From Epiperipatus broadwayi (Eukaryota > Onychophora > Udeonychophora > Euonychophora > Peripatidae), in the NCBI GenBank assembly GCA_028023455.1, contig JAQFVV010000023.1, positions 2,159,501 to 2,223,500 of the forward strand: a DNA stretch of 64,000 nt. Direction: 5' to 3'. Positions 1-9,394 of this stretch are shown here, piece by piece. The notes under the pieces were generated by a model that saw only the letters and a program-made list of their open reading frames with translations, was not told the origin of the DNA and did no database searches. Position 1 is the stretch's first letter. Each line of letters starts with the position of its first letter. A program made the position numbers and the translations under genes.

Positions 1-470
1 TAATATTATGTATAGAATATCTCATTTTAAATTTGTGAAACCAGCCATCGCTTGCTACAAATTCAACAGCAAAGTCTTCTTTTAATTTTTTTCTTTTAAT
101 CTTCATGCAAACTAAGAGCCTTAGCTTGAATAATTGATGAACTCACTGAGACGCCTTTTTGATGTTGATCATCAGTCCATAAAGCAAAAGATTTTTCCAT
201 TTCATCCATTACTCTGACATGTCTTTTTGAAACAATCTTTGAAAAAATATTTCCGCAATTTTTAACATATTCCTTAATTTTGTTCTTGTTTTTCACAATT
301 GTATATATTGTTGATCGGTTTAAATTACATGAATGTGCTATTGAAGCAAAAGAATCACCATTTTCAGAACATCTAATTATATCCATTTTTGTCTTAATCG
401 TTTGGGGTTTATGAGACCTTGATTTCTTTTTAGTTGTATCAACACTGCTGTTTTTTCGTTTCTCACTCAT
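1..470 (-). pseudogene. Tigger/pogo-type transposase, N-terminal part (broken, runs off window)
   Basis: The minus-strand frame opens at the ATG at 468-470 with MSEKRKNSSVDTTKKK. It then shows the CENP-B/pogo helix-turn-helix pattern: a first helix around MDIIRCSENG, and SIAHSCNLNRSTIYTIVKNK as the second DNA-recognition part. The frame stops near position 96. The protein resumes in another frame toward position 1, where GWFHKFKMRYSIHNI matches the end of the CENP-B-like DNA-binding domain of Tigger transposases. There is therefore at least one frameshift. The DDE catalytic domain lies outside the window to the left. In Tigger elements this protein binds the terminal repeats and cuts the element out. 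Here it is a dead copy. An upstream in-frame ATG exists at 567-569, but the residues from there do not look like the family, so I use the inner ATG. Confidence 0.8.
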
Positions 471-850
471 GTTTTTAATTAATAAGAATGAAAAAAATTC
501 ACCAAAACAGAAATATATACAGTATATATGTAATCTCATCGCACACAAATTACTTTTAAAAATAAGCACTAATCAAGACAGTGTGTGAGGATGCTAAAAA
601 TAAAAGTAATCAATGTCAGAGAAATGGAAAGATTTACTGTATTTTATATATGTTTTTATTGTTTTCTAAAATATAGTTTTAATTATTTTCTTAATTCCAA
701 AGTTTATCTTCCTTTTAAAACAATTCTATTACGAATGTATGTAAATAGTTTTTTTTATCATGTGCTTATATAAAAAAGATCTAAAGCGAAAAGCGATTAT
801 GTAATAGCGAAATGTTTGTAACTTCAGTGTTCATAACTAGTGTACTTCCT
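471..850 (-). mobile_element. probable 5' untranslated part and end of the Tigger element
   Basis: This stretch lies upstream of the Tigger transposase on the same strand. Around 780-835 it holds repeated GCGAAA/AGCGAT words (AGCGAAAAGCGAT, then AGCGAAATG), the kind of sequence seen in Tigger/pogo termini. The element probably ends near the cagtg at about 828, but no partner terminus is inside the window to confirm it. The short hydrophobic open frame at 585-773 looks like chance in AT-rich DNA. Confidence 0.4.
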
Positions 851-859
851 GTATATGAC

Positions 860-1615
860 TATATTTGTCTACTCATCTCTGATTAGATATATCCATTAAA
901 ATTAACTAGAAAATATTATAATTATATGTGATTTTTTATGAATATTATATCAATTGTTTTTATTTTTGCTCAGAAAGTCAATTGACATCTGTTTATCTTT
1001 ATGAAGGATTGAAAACTATAGTTCTATTGAAATGGCTTAATTTTAGATTTTTTGTTGATGTTACTCAGTTGAGAATCAAAACAAAGTTTTTAAATCAGAA
1101 TCATCATTTTTCTACTGCTTAAAATTAATACTCCATTTTAAATATTAATGCAAACTATAAGCTTATTTTTTTAGCTGTATTTTTGTCTACTCTCAATAAG
1201 GAATGATATAGGTCATTTATTTGGGCTTTTTTTTTTCTGTGGTCAAAAAGTCAGACAATGGTGATTTGACACTTATTTTATCTTTTAGTGCCACCCTATC
1301 AAAAAAATGGCTCATGTAAATATATTCATTTACATCTTATAATCAAATTTTATATAAATCACCAGTTTTGTAATTCTTCTATAAATCTCACAATCCTCTT
1401 AGTCGAAAACATGCTCAGCATATCAGTTTGCTATATTTATTTTAAGTATTAAACAAGATTTTCTTAGTATACATGTTGTATGTATTATTTATATTGAATT
1501 ACATACTTTTGAGAAAAGTTTAACCTCTTGTAATTAAAAATACTTGCTAAAAATTTTGAATTTACTCAAAACTTGAACTTTTATTATCTGAAATTATTTG
1601 CTATGTTTATAAAAA
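860..1615. other. AT-rich sequence, no gene seen
   Basis: The stretch is AT-rich with homopolymer runs. The open frame at 928-1122 has no recognisable domain and no support as a gene. I see no RNA gene or clear repeat boundary here. Confidence 0.6.
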
Positions 1616-1617
1616 TA

Positions 1618-1830
1618 TCATAGCATAATGATTAGCATATTTGTCCACCATATTCATATCTGGAAGCTTGAATCTTGGCGGGATAAACCTTGAATTTTTT
1701 GAGATCACAATATAGACTTGGGATTATTTTCTATTCAAGTTTTTGACCCACAATCAATGAAGCTAATCATCCAATCATGGATTGGTAAATGTGTATCTGA
1801 TTGATATTAGTTAGAGGATATTATATGGAT
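1618..1830 (+). mobile_element. tRNA-derived SINE (decayed), family T
   Basis: The head has an A-box-like TAGCATAATGATTAGCA at about 1622 and a B-box-like AGCTTGAATCT about 40 bases later, the spacing of an internal Pol III promoter. The body that follows (caatcaatgaagctaatcat, then a direct ATTGG stretch) resembles segments at 13.0, 30.5, 31.2, 46.9 and 59.2 kb. That repetition suggests one old dispersed family. It is non-coding and presumably moved by a LINE. The edges are approximate. Confidence 0.5.
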
Positions 1831-2084
1831 TGGTTAGATAAATCCTGATATGCTGACTTTAAAAATAAAATATATAATTGTAATATGTTTTTTGTCTTTA
1901 TTGTTTGTGGAAAAGATGATTCTTTGGTTTATTTTTATTACATTTGTGATTACAACACTACTTTACTTTTTATCCATTTGTATATATTTCATTGTACTAA
2001 TATTGGAATACAATATTGTTTTCATTTTTTGAGATATACATATAATATTTTACCACAAGTATAATGTTATAAACTGAACTTTAG

Positions 2085-2282
2085 ATGTAATTAGAAAAGA
2101 TTTGAACACAGACTTTCAAGCTATCCATTCCATCTTATATAACCAATGCCCATGACGACATTCATGTGAAAAAGATAAACGAGCTCCAATATACATATTT
2201 CATGCTGAATCAGCACTCATCATTTGGTCCAGATTATCATCTCCCACATATATGTACAATCAGTGCTCAGTTTATTGAAGCA
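2085..2282 (-). mobile_element. family 2 hammerhead-bearing repeat, single copy
   Basis: Read on the minus strand, the copy starts near the gagcactgattg at 2282, carries the hammerhead motif, and ends in a tRNA-like segment with the B-box-like GTGTTCAAATCTT. The same order (gagcactgattgta, gatgat, hammerhead, ttcatttatctttttcaca, tRNA-like tail) recurs at 6.5, 11.4, 32.9, 33.1, 45.8 and 46.1 kb. It is non-autonomous and has no coding capacity. Confidence 0.7.
2186..2227 (-). ncRNA. hammerhead ribozyme motif, family 2 (core base C3 lost)
   Basis: On the minus strand the order is stem I CCAA, then AUGAUGA (C3 changed to A), stem II GUGCUG/CAGCAU closed by loop AUU, then GAAA, a short stem III around AUGU, then UUGG that pairs with CCAA. 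Stem II is six pairs with one wobble. The changed C3 should abolish cleavage in this copy. It is still the best-preserved stem II and GAAA of the family. Confidence 0.6.
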
Positions 2283-2309
2283 GTCGACCTTGGTCCAAGG
2301 TCGAGCTTC
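2277..2309. repeat. near-perfect hairpin next to the family 2 copy
   Basis: GAAGC and TCGACCTTGG are followed by a single T and then CCAAGGTCGA and GCTTC, a 15-bp stem with two unpaired bases on one side. It sits exactly at the 5' end of the family 2 copy. I see no gene or terminator function. It may be a miniature inverted repeat or an artefact of insertion. Confidence 0.6.
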
Positions 2310-3880
2310 ACTGTTCTACTACTTAACCTACATTTCAGCTTGCTTCTTTTGTCATATGTATATAAGTTATATGTGTGTTTCTGAGAAGTGTCTGTGAGAT
2401 TTATAAATATAAATGTTAAATAATTAATTTTTTTAAATATTAACTTTGATAGATGCAACTTAGATATATACATATATTACAGAAGCATATATATATAATT
2501 AAAAATATTAAATACTGTAAATAATTTTGTCTCTTTTAAAATTATATTTTTTTTTACTTATATTTTTAATACTTTGTAATTATTTTTCTTCATATAATTA
2601 CACAAAAGTTCAAGATGGAAGATGCAACTGTTAACTATCCAAGAGTAATTAAAGGGGCAGGAACATTAGTTTGTTTCATGGTTTTAAAAAGAATTTTTAA
2701 ATCAAAGTTAATGAAAGTAAAATTTAAAACAAAGCTAATTGATTTTAAGTTAGTTAACATTTTTATCAAATCTATTTCCAATCTGGAAATTGATTTGAAT
2801 TTGTTTTTGGACAGTTATCTAGCGATTGCATCTCCAATAACAATAGAGAAAATATTTGAGTTAAGAAGTTTAATTAAAAACATTCTTTAAATAACTCAAA
2901 GTTTAAATAAATAGGCTAAGAATCTATTGTGTTAGAGTTTGATCAATTGCTGCTAAACCGACTTCACGTCATTTTGATTTTTGAAATGGTTTTTGGGTAG
3001 AGGGACCCATCTTCAGCCCAACTCTTCACTGTGCAGAGATGTAGCTCCTACCGATCAAGAGTGCCTGTGCCATCAGAGAACCACTGAGGCCAAGAAACAT
3101 GTTTGTTAGCTTAAATAGAATCTGCCTGCCACAAAAATCAAAGAATGCCGCCTTCCACAGAATATTTGTCCATACTTCATTTATAGAATCATGAGGTAAC
3201 AAGCCCAAAGTCATTATAATTGCATTACCTGAATTCTAACTCCTAACTCTTTAAAATTAATGTTCTCTTTATGTTGAATCTCTTTTAACTTGCTAATCAG
3301 TGAGTATGTTAAATTAATAATTATTTTCTTTGTATCGATTCTCTACAACCTAAATTAATCTCACTGTAAAAATCGTTCATCCAACTCACGCTTCTTATTA
3401 TTCTTATAATTTAGTCCGGTTATAATTTATTTTTAATGATATTTTTATATTTTTCACTTGATTTTTATTTGTAAATGCCAATCAAACCCAGTCTTATGAA
3501 TTTCTATATCCCGCTGTGGAATAGAAAGGGGGGGGGGGATAATTAATTATTTCATGTCTTTATTTCTAAATAGCTCGTAAGATTGAATATATGCTTTTAA
3601 AAAATATTTTATTGATTTCTTTATTGATCTTCATCACCAAAAAGGCTGGCGATCTAATTCTATTTTATTTGCACTATTTTATTTTTTTATATATGTTATA
3701 CAAAATAGTATAGATTCAAGAAGGGAGAGAAATACATGTTTTATTAATTATAGTTTTAACTTCTGATTAATGACTTTATCTTACATGGGTCATTATTTTT
3801 ACATATCATTAAGTATTTGTGAAACTACTTAAGGCTTTATTTTAGTATTTAAATCCAATGATTTCATATCATTATAATAG
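2310..3880. other. AT-rich region with one unrecognised open frame at 2615-2890
   Basis: A 91-residue plus-strand frame starts in a fair start context (caagATGG) at 2615 and is rich in Lys, Ile and Leu (MEDATVNYPRVIKGAG at its start). I recognise no domain, there is no matching flanking exon, and it may be chance. A run of G lies at about 3528-3538. Nothing else is identifiable. Confidence 0.4.
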
Positions 3881-3889
3881 CATTACTGG

Positions 3890-4260
3890 CATGTGACAGA
3901 CATTATTAATGAGCCACATAAGGGCTTTGATCTGATTCGTCCATACCTCATTCCGGGGAGTCTTGATCTTCTTCATTTGTCATTCTTCTTAAAGTATATA
4001 TTTCTATACTGCTCATATCTGTCTGTACCTCACTCCAGAAGATTCGAAACCTTCCGTTCGAAACAGGGGTATAAGTCTACTCCCTGGAATAAACAGGTTA
4101 GTGTAGTTGAAGCTATGTATGACTTTGCTGTAATCCGGGCCCATAGTAACTTCCTACCTACCTTTCCTTTCGGTACTGCTCAGCCCGAAGCTGGCACACC
4201 ACCTTAAAATAGAAGAATGACATTTTCTCGGCCGAAGTTACCACTTTCTCTTTCACTGAC
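3890..4260. other. GC-richer island without recognised gene
   Basis: This block is clearly less AT-rich than its surroundings and keeps several CpG pairs (ttcgaaaccttccgttcg, aatccgggccc, tttcggtactg, ctcggccgaag). A 104-residue frame covers it on the plus strand but has no family features. It could be an old repeat, a noncoding transcript exon or a conserved element. I cannot decide from sequence alone. Confidence 0.35.
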
Positions 4261-4264
4261 ATAA

Positions 4265-5170
4265 TGCCAGTACCGCAATTTCTTATATTTCGTTTCATAG
4301 CCTGTTTAGCAAAATAAATCATAATGATGTGTGGTAATGAAACATTTTTCTTTTCTAAATATATTTTTTGTTGGAGTTTTAGATCCAACCTCTCAAAGCT
4401 GCCCTCCCCTTTATTGAAATAAGCTATTCCCATATTTATAGAGTTTTGCAATATTTTCTCGTTAAATGTGGAAAATACATAATAAATAAATGTTTTTAGT
4501 ATACTTACAGATCATAATGTATCGTTATTTAAATTGTTATTAATAAATGCTATGAATGAAATTAAAGCTATGTATTAAATGCCAAGGGCATTCTATTAAA
4601 GTTGTATAAACAGCGAAACTCTGTTATCGTATATTTATATGTGTGTTCTAAATGTATAAAATGTCCACCAACCATTCAGATAAATCTGTTTTTGTAATAT
4701 TAAATAAAATCCGAATTTCAAATATATGTTATGTATTGTAATGCCTCACTAAATTGATATCTGTTAAAATAAAAATAACTGACTTAAGATTGTCTATTAT
4801 TTGTAATCAAAATAAAATTTAAACTGCGTGAAGTTGATTATATATATAAAATCATCTTGAATTTTGTTAAAATAAATATTCATATTTTAAACTTAATCCA
4901 GTGTGTTCAAATCTCATTAATATATTTATGTATGTTTTTAACTTATATCTCAGGTTCACTCAATCTCTCATCATCATCATCACCAGTTGAGTTCTCATGC
5001 GAAACGTTGTTGCACTGGGCCGGGAGAGAATGAATTCATATGGTATCATCGTAGGTGTTATCCATAATGTTATAGATATAGGGAATGGGCAAATAGGTTA
5101 GAATTCATGATTACTCCTGACCTGTGTATCTCAGACATGATTGGATTCAGGATGCTTTTGCTAAGATTCT
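4265..5170. other. AT-rich sequence, no gene seen
   Basis: No coding frame or RNA gene is visible. Around 4965-5035 there is a (atc)n run followed by GCGAAACGTTG, a word also found at the Penelope ends in this window. No flanking stem accompanies it, so I do not call an element. Confidence 0.5.
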
Positions 5171-5204
5171 AAATCTTGTTGGATGGACATATATTTTTGA
5201 CCGA

Positions 5205-5545
5205 TACATTATATTAAGATAGCAAATCTTCAAACTTTAATGGACAGGTCTCAATATTCAACCACCCTCCAATTTTTCAGCCATCCATATTATTGAAAAT
5301 CTGATGATGTAATGATCAAAGTTCTTGTTGATGCCAATATTGTTGTCATATTCATGTTGATTTTTAAGTCACTCTAACCTCTCACATATAAGACCTTAAT
5401 ATGTCCATTTAAATATATAGGAGGGATCAGAATGACTTAAAAACATATATTGGACCTTAATATGTCTATTAAAATATATATGAGGGGTCAAGTCAACATG
5501 GGGTATGACAATAAAAACTTTGAGCATTCAATCATCAAATTTTCA
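5205..5545. mobile_element. family 2-related repeat fragments, inverted
   Basis: The left part, read in reverse, matches the family 2 internal segment seen at 6.46-6.53 and 11.34-11.46 kb (gatttgctatcttaatata, ttgaagattt, gacaatattgatatcaac). The right part from about 5440 runs in the plus direction with the same upstream segment found at 11.26 kb (gacttaaagtcaacatgggt-like). Two family 2 pieces thus face each other. The right one continues beyond the family 1 insertion at 6441. Confidence 0.55.
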
Positions 5546-5675
5546 TTAATATATATGATTGAACAATTCAAAACAGCAAAACTCTCCATATAGTAGTGCC
5601 ATCTTGTGCTAATAAGAGCAATCATTGGATGCCAGAAGGCTTGTGCATAAAATCCCTATCTAGTGCCTACTCATC

Positions 5676-5731
5676 CAATATCCCCAGACTAGTTTCTGTC
5701 TTGTGGCCTTCATCATTGAAGAGCCTTGGAT
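5676..5731 (-). ncRNA. hammerhead ribozyme motif, family 1 (C3 lost)
   Basis: The minus strand shows the stem I strand, then AUGAUGA in place of CUGAUGA, stem II with GGC in the first strand, GAAAC, UA, GUC and UGGGGAUAUUGG. The core C3 is A and the 3' strand of stem II is also altered, so this copy should be inactive. It is the partner of the intact copy at 6227 in the same inverted dimer. Confidence 0.6.
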
Positions 5732-6226
5732 CTGAGAGCACTGCACCTAGATCTTAGGATCTAATGCAACCCTCCAGCACCCACCTTTTAACTCTATTTA
5801 ACTACAAAACTATGAGAATGAAATTGAAAACACAATTAATATTTTCAATCCAAGCTCAATAGCTTATATAGTCATATGGGTCTGAACTCAATTCAGCACC
5901 CATACATTTTGGTGTCTTTGGCTCTTTAACAACCATAGCCACCACTATTCTATTAGGCAGGATTGGTGTTAAATCACTAAACATCACATGATCACTATCT
6001 CATACTAACACATAATTGTTATTAAACAATTCAAAACAAAGCAAAACTCTCCATATAGTAATGCCATCTTGTGCTAACAAGAGCAATCAATTATATAAGC
6101 TATTGAGCTCGGATTGAAAATATTGTGTTTTTAATTTCATTCTCATAGTTTTGTACTTAAATAGAGTTAAAAGGTGGGTGCTGGAGGGTTGCATTAGATC
6201 CTAAGATCTAGGTGCAGTGCTCTCAG

Positions 6227-6285
6227 ATCCAAGGCTCCTCACTGATGAAGGCCATAAGCCAGAAACTAGTCTGGGGATATTGGGT
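6227..6285 (+). ncRNA. hammerhead ribozyme motif, family 1, intact core
   Basis: All conserved core bases are present. CTGATGA is at 6242-6248. Stem II is GGC/GCC with loop CATAA. GAAA is at 6262-6265. Stem III is two pairs (A-U, C-G) closed by UA, and GUC ends at 6271. Predicted cleavage is between 6271 and 6272. Stem I has an inner part UCCUCA/UGGGGA, an internal loop, and an outer part CCAA/UUGG. A tiny stem III like this is known from newt satellite and from metazoan retroelement hammerheads, which often work best as dimers. Confidence 0.75.
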
Positions 6286-6440
6286 GAGTAGGCACTAGAT
6301 AGGGATTTTATGCACAAGCCTTCTGGCATCCATTGATTGCTCTTGTTAGCACAAGATGGCACTACTATATGGAGAGTTTTGCTTTGTTTTGAATTGTTTA
6401 ATAACAATTATGTGCTAGTATGAGATAGTGAACATGTGAT

Positions 6441-6690
6441 ATATATAATTGGTTGAAGAGTTGGAGGGTGAGAAGATTGAAACCTTTCCATTAAAGTTTG
6501 AAGATTTGCTATCTTAATATAAACTGAGCACTGATTGTATATATTGTGGGAGATGATGATTTAGACCAACTGATGGGTGCTGGTTTATTGGAGGTCATTT
6601 ATCTTTTTCACATGTGGCCATATTTATTGTTATAGAAGAAGGAGTGGATAGCTGAAAGTAGTTTGAAAGCCTGTGTTAAATTCCCTTTAA
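6441..6690 (+). mobile_element. family 2 repeat, right half after the insertion
   Basis: The sequence continues the family 2 piece at 5440-5561 with gagttggaggg, gatttgctatcttaatata and gagcactgattgta. The hammerhead at about 6567 starts CTGATGG, and the segment holding the second stem II strand and GAAA is deleted. The tRNA-like tail ends near 6686 with the degraded B box GTGTTAAATTCCC. Confidence 0.6.
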
Positions 6691-6701
6691 TTATTACATA
6701 A

Positions 6702-7195
6702 TTATAATTTTACTTTCCAAGCTTTTACAGAACTGAATTCAGATACAATATCATCAGCATTTAGAATATTGCATATGACATTTTCCATTGACAAATTTTC
6801 CAACTGATCTTGTGTTATTGTCGAATGTAAATATATTTTTCATTTTTAACTTTGAAAATGATCTCTCTCCACTAGCTATACTTATAGGAAGAATTAATAA
6901 TATTTTTAATGATATGCTCAAATTTGGGAATGAAACAGTCAAATTATTTTCATGAATATAACTTAGAACATCCAATGGATTTTTAGATTAAGATAATTCA
7001 CTTGAAAGTAACTTTTTAAACAGACATAGTTCTTCATATAATTTCTCTCCATTTACTTTTGCTTAAATGAATTTCTAGATTGAAACATTCTTTAAAAAAA
7101 TTCTTTTAAATCAGTTTCATCAAATTTATTTATAGTTGATAAAAGAACAAATCCATTTACTTCTGTTTCTAATCACGACTCAATCCTTTTTTCTT
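6702..7195 (-). pseudogene. hAT-superfamily transposase, C-terminal relic (ZMYM1/TTF-type)
   Basis: The minus strand encodes the typical C-terminal hAT dimerisation block: LLILPISIASGERSFSKLK sits after HENNLTVSFPNLSIS. Upstream pieces in shifted frames (IESRLETEVNGF, STINKFDETDLKEFF, then a degraded ELYEELC-like part) fit the same family in order. Downstream another frame gives TITQDQLENLS and ends with a stop at 6702-6704. At least three frameshifts separate the parts. The N-terminal BED/TTF finger and catalytic residues are absent. The relic abuts the Penelope palindrome on its upstream side, which probably split it. Confidence 0.8.
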
Positions 7196-7296
7196 TTCAA
7201 AAATATACAGTACATATAGCCATATAATTCTATAATTAAAACCACTTCTTTTCTTTTCAAAAACTTTATTTGATGTATATATATATATCCACTTAT

Positions 7297-7340
7297 TTCC
7301 AACGTTTCGACTATCTTTACTCTATAGTCATTTTCAAGGA
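7297..7340 (-). ncRNA. Penelope end hairpin, degenerate hammerhead-like
   Basis: The stem GACTAT/ATAGTC with a 9-base loop is directly followed by GAAAC, as in hammerheads. In place of CUGANGA there is TTGAAAA, and no clear GUH cleavage site follows the GAAACGTTGG. I read it as a relic or variant of the hammerhead-like fold at Penelope ends, not as an active ribozyme. The mirror copy is at 9351-9394. Confidence 0.4.
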
Positions 7341-7647
7341 TCTAGAAAAAACATTACATTATAAACAAACTTCACATAATAAAAACAAAAAACAAAAATA
7401 ATCAAAAACAATATAAAACATATAAACCCCATAAAATTTAAAAATAAATAAAATACATTAAAAACAATTAAATTAAAAACACAAAACATACACCACACTT
7501 ACTTGACTCCCTTCTCAAAAAACTTTCCCTTTTTACATTTTCTTTTATCCAAAAAACCAATTGTTACAATAAAAAACTTATTTCCTTTTTCTTTCTTATA
7601 TACTTCAAAAATGAATTTATTTCCAAAAATAATTCTTTATTCATGTC

Positions 7648-8382
7648 TTATCCAATTCTATTTAAAACAGGTTTATATCTTTTTATATATAAACTCTCTT
7701 TTACCATTCTTTCTTTATACAATCTAACCCCCTCCAACATTTTAATCTTAAAATCTGTATGTCCAACTTCCTTACTATGTATATTTACATTAGAATTCCT
7801 ATCTCTCAAATGCTGTTTCAATCTTGTCTCTAATTTGTTCTTTGTTGTACCAATATATGATACATCTTTATTCTCTTTTTTACAATCCAAACATTCTATT
7901 TTATAAATACCATTCATGTTTTCAACATTCCTATTTCTTATCATATTACCTAAATTACATTTCCTTTTATATACTGGTTTCAACAATAAACCACATTCCT
8001 TACCATATTTCTTATTCATATCCCTCATTATCTTTTTAATCTTAAAAAAAGTACTTTTTGACACTTTATACCCACTATACATAAATTCCTTCTTTTTTTC
8101 TTTCTTTTTTCTCAATTTCCTCTCAATTTTGTCTATATTCTTTTTTCCACATAATTTATTAATAATCTTAATTGGATAATCATTTTTTATTGCCTCATTT
8201 TTTATACACTCCATTTCCTCCCTAAATAACCCCTCCTCTGAACATAGATTAATTCCTCTAACTATTCTATTATTAACAGTATTAATCCTATGTATGTATT
8301 CAATATCTGATTCCCAATTACTCAATAATCCATAAAAAGTAACATCCATATAATTAATTGAATTATTTCTTTCTTTTTCCAT
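7648..8382 (-). pseudogene. Penelope-like GIY-YIG endonuclease with reverse transcriptase thumb (left copy)
   Basis: The 244-residue frame is open over its full length but lacks the front of the protein. Residues 1-80 match the Penelope reverse transcriptase thumb and linker (NSINYMDV, NWESDIEYIHRIN, CSEEGLFREEM). Residues 100-150 are a basic linker. The endonuclease follows: G158-I-Y, Y176-I-G, R187, and a candidate catalytic E229. The Penelope-specific zinc ligands are C164, C167, H202 and H208. The real coding sequence continues upstream to about 8440 in another frame. This domain nicks DNA for target-primed reverse transcription. Alone it cannot move the element. Confidence 0.85.
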
Positions 8383-8618
8383 TGTAAATTTTATGTTTTC
8401 CTTAATTGAATTAATATATTTTAAAAAACATTCTGATTTCCTTTCATTCCCATTCTATGTTCAGAGGAGGGGTTATTTAGGGAGGAAATGGAGTGTATAA
8501 AAAATGAGGCAATAAAAAATGATTATCCAATTAAGATTATTAATAAATTATGTGGAAAAAAGAATATAGACAAAATTGAGAGGAAATTGAGAAAAAAGAA
8601 AGAAAAAAGAAGGAATTT

Positions 8619-9053
8619 ATGTATAGTGGGTATAAAGTGTCAAAAAGTACTTTTTTAAAGATTAAAAAGATAATGAGGGATATGAATAAGAAATATGGTA
8701 AGGAATGTGGTTTATTGTTGAAACCAGTAAATAAAAGGAAATGTAATTTAGGTAATATGATAAGAAATAGGAATGTTGAAAACATGAATGGTATTTATAA
8801 AATAGAATGTTTGGATTCTAAAAAAGAGAATAAAGATGTATCATATATTGGTACAACAAAGAACAAATTAGAGACAAGATTGAAACAGCATTTGAGAGAT
8901 AGGAATTCTAATGTAAATATACATAGTAAGGAAGTTGGACATACAGATTTTAAGATTAAAATGTTGGAGGGGGTTAGATTGTATAAAGAAAGAATGGTAA
9001 AAGAGAGTTTATATATAAAAAGATATAAACCTGTTTTAAATAGAATTGGATAA
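8619..9053 (+). pseudogene. Penelope-like GIY-YIG endonuclease (right copy, truncated)
   Basis: The 144-residue frame equals the last 144 residues of the left copy with few differences. It keeps GIY (58-60), YIG (76-78), R87 and E129. The second cysteine of the CxxC zinc motif is Ser67, and Tyr138 of the left copy is Asn here. A small deletion in the AAGAAA tract just upstream (about 8598-8618) breaks the frame to the preceding linker, so translation would have to start at MYSGYKV. The Cys loss suggests this copy is non-functional. Confidence 0.85.
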
Positions 9054-9350
9054 GTCATGAATAAAGAATTATTTTTGGAAATAAATTCATTTTTGAAATA
9101 TATAAGAAAGAAAAAGGAAATAAGTTTTTTATTGTAACAATTGGTTTTTTGGATAAAAGAAAATGTAAAAAGGGAAAGTTTTTTGAGAAGGAGTCAAGTA
9201 AGTGTGGTGTATGTTTTGTGTTTTTAATTTAATTGTTTTTAATGTATTTTATTTATTTTTAAATTTTATGGGGTTTATATGTTTTTGATTATTTTTGTTT
9301 TTTGGTTTTATTATGTGAAGTTTGTTTATAATGTAATGTTTTTTCTAGAT

Positions 9351-9394
9351 CCTTGAAAATGACTATAGAGTAAAGATAGTCGAAACGTTGGAAA
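9351..9394 (+). ncRNA. Penelope end hairpin, degenerate hammerhead-like (right copy)
   Basis: This is the mirror image of the motif at 7297-7340: CTTGAAAAT, stem GACTAT/ATAGTC with loop AGAGTAAAG, then GAAACGTTGG. The core lacks C3 and G8 of a hammerhead. It sits in the 3' untranslated end about 300 bases after the endonuclease stop. Confidence 0.4.

Larger units (their letters stand above)
5562..6440. mobile_element. family 1 inverted dimer inserted in a family 2 repeat
   Basis: The left arm (5562 to about 6088) is a minus-strand family 1 copy. The right arm (about 6089-6440) is a plus-strand copy. The left arm is longer than one unit: the word GCAAAACTCTCC recurs at 5576 and 6041, a 465-bp period. 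The flanks carry an 11-bp duplication, ATATATGATTG at 5551-5561 and ATATATAATTG at 6441-6451, one mismatch. The family 2 sequence continues correctly across the insertion. So the whole 879-bp inverted structure behaves as one insertion event. It has no coding capacity. Confidence 0.75.

Noticed and set aside
2615-2890. 91-residue frame as a real gene
   Set aside because: No recognisable domain, biased Lys/Ile/Leu content, and no splice or promoter context. Kept only as a note within the region entry.
5000-5012. GCGAAACGTTG as a further Penelope end
   Set aside because: The word matches, but the flanking stem GACTAT/ATAGTC or an equivalent is absent and no element sequence adjoins.
5440-5545. 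Direct repeats here as a CRISPR-like array
   Set aside because: The repeats are two pieces of a dispersed eukaryotic repeat, with no regular spacers. Nothing in the window suggests a prokaryote.
7136-7147. TTGATAAAAGAA repeated at 7136-7147 and about 9469-9480 as a target duplication for the Penelope palindrome
   Set aside because: The left copy is about 75 bases away from the arm start and lies inside readable hAT coding sequence, so it does not border the insertion. Likely chance in AT-rich DNA.
7503-8179. Several overlapping plus-strand open frames of 60-90 residues
   Set aside because: They are antisense to the Penelope endonuclease frame and consist of its complement, rich in Phe, Leu and Tyr. 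The mirror set at 8540-9058 on the minus strand has the same origin.
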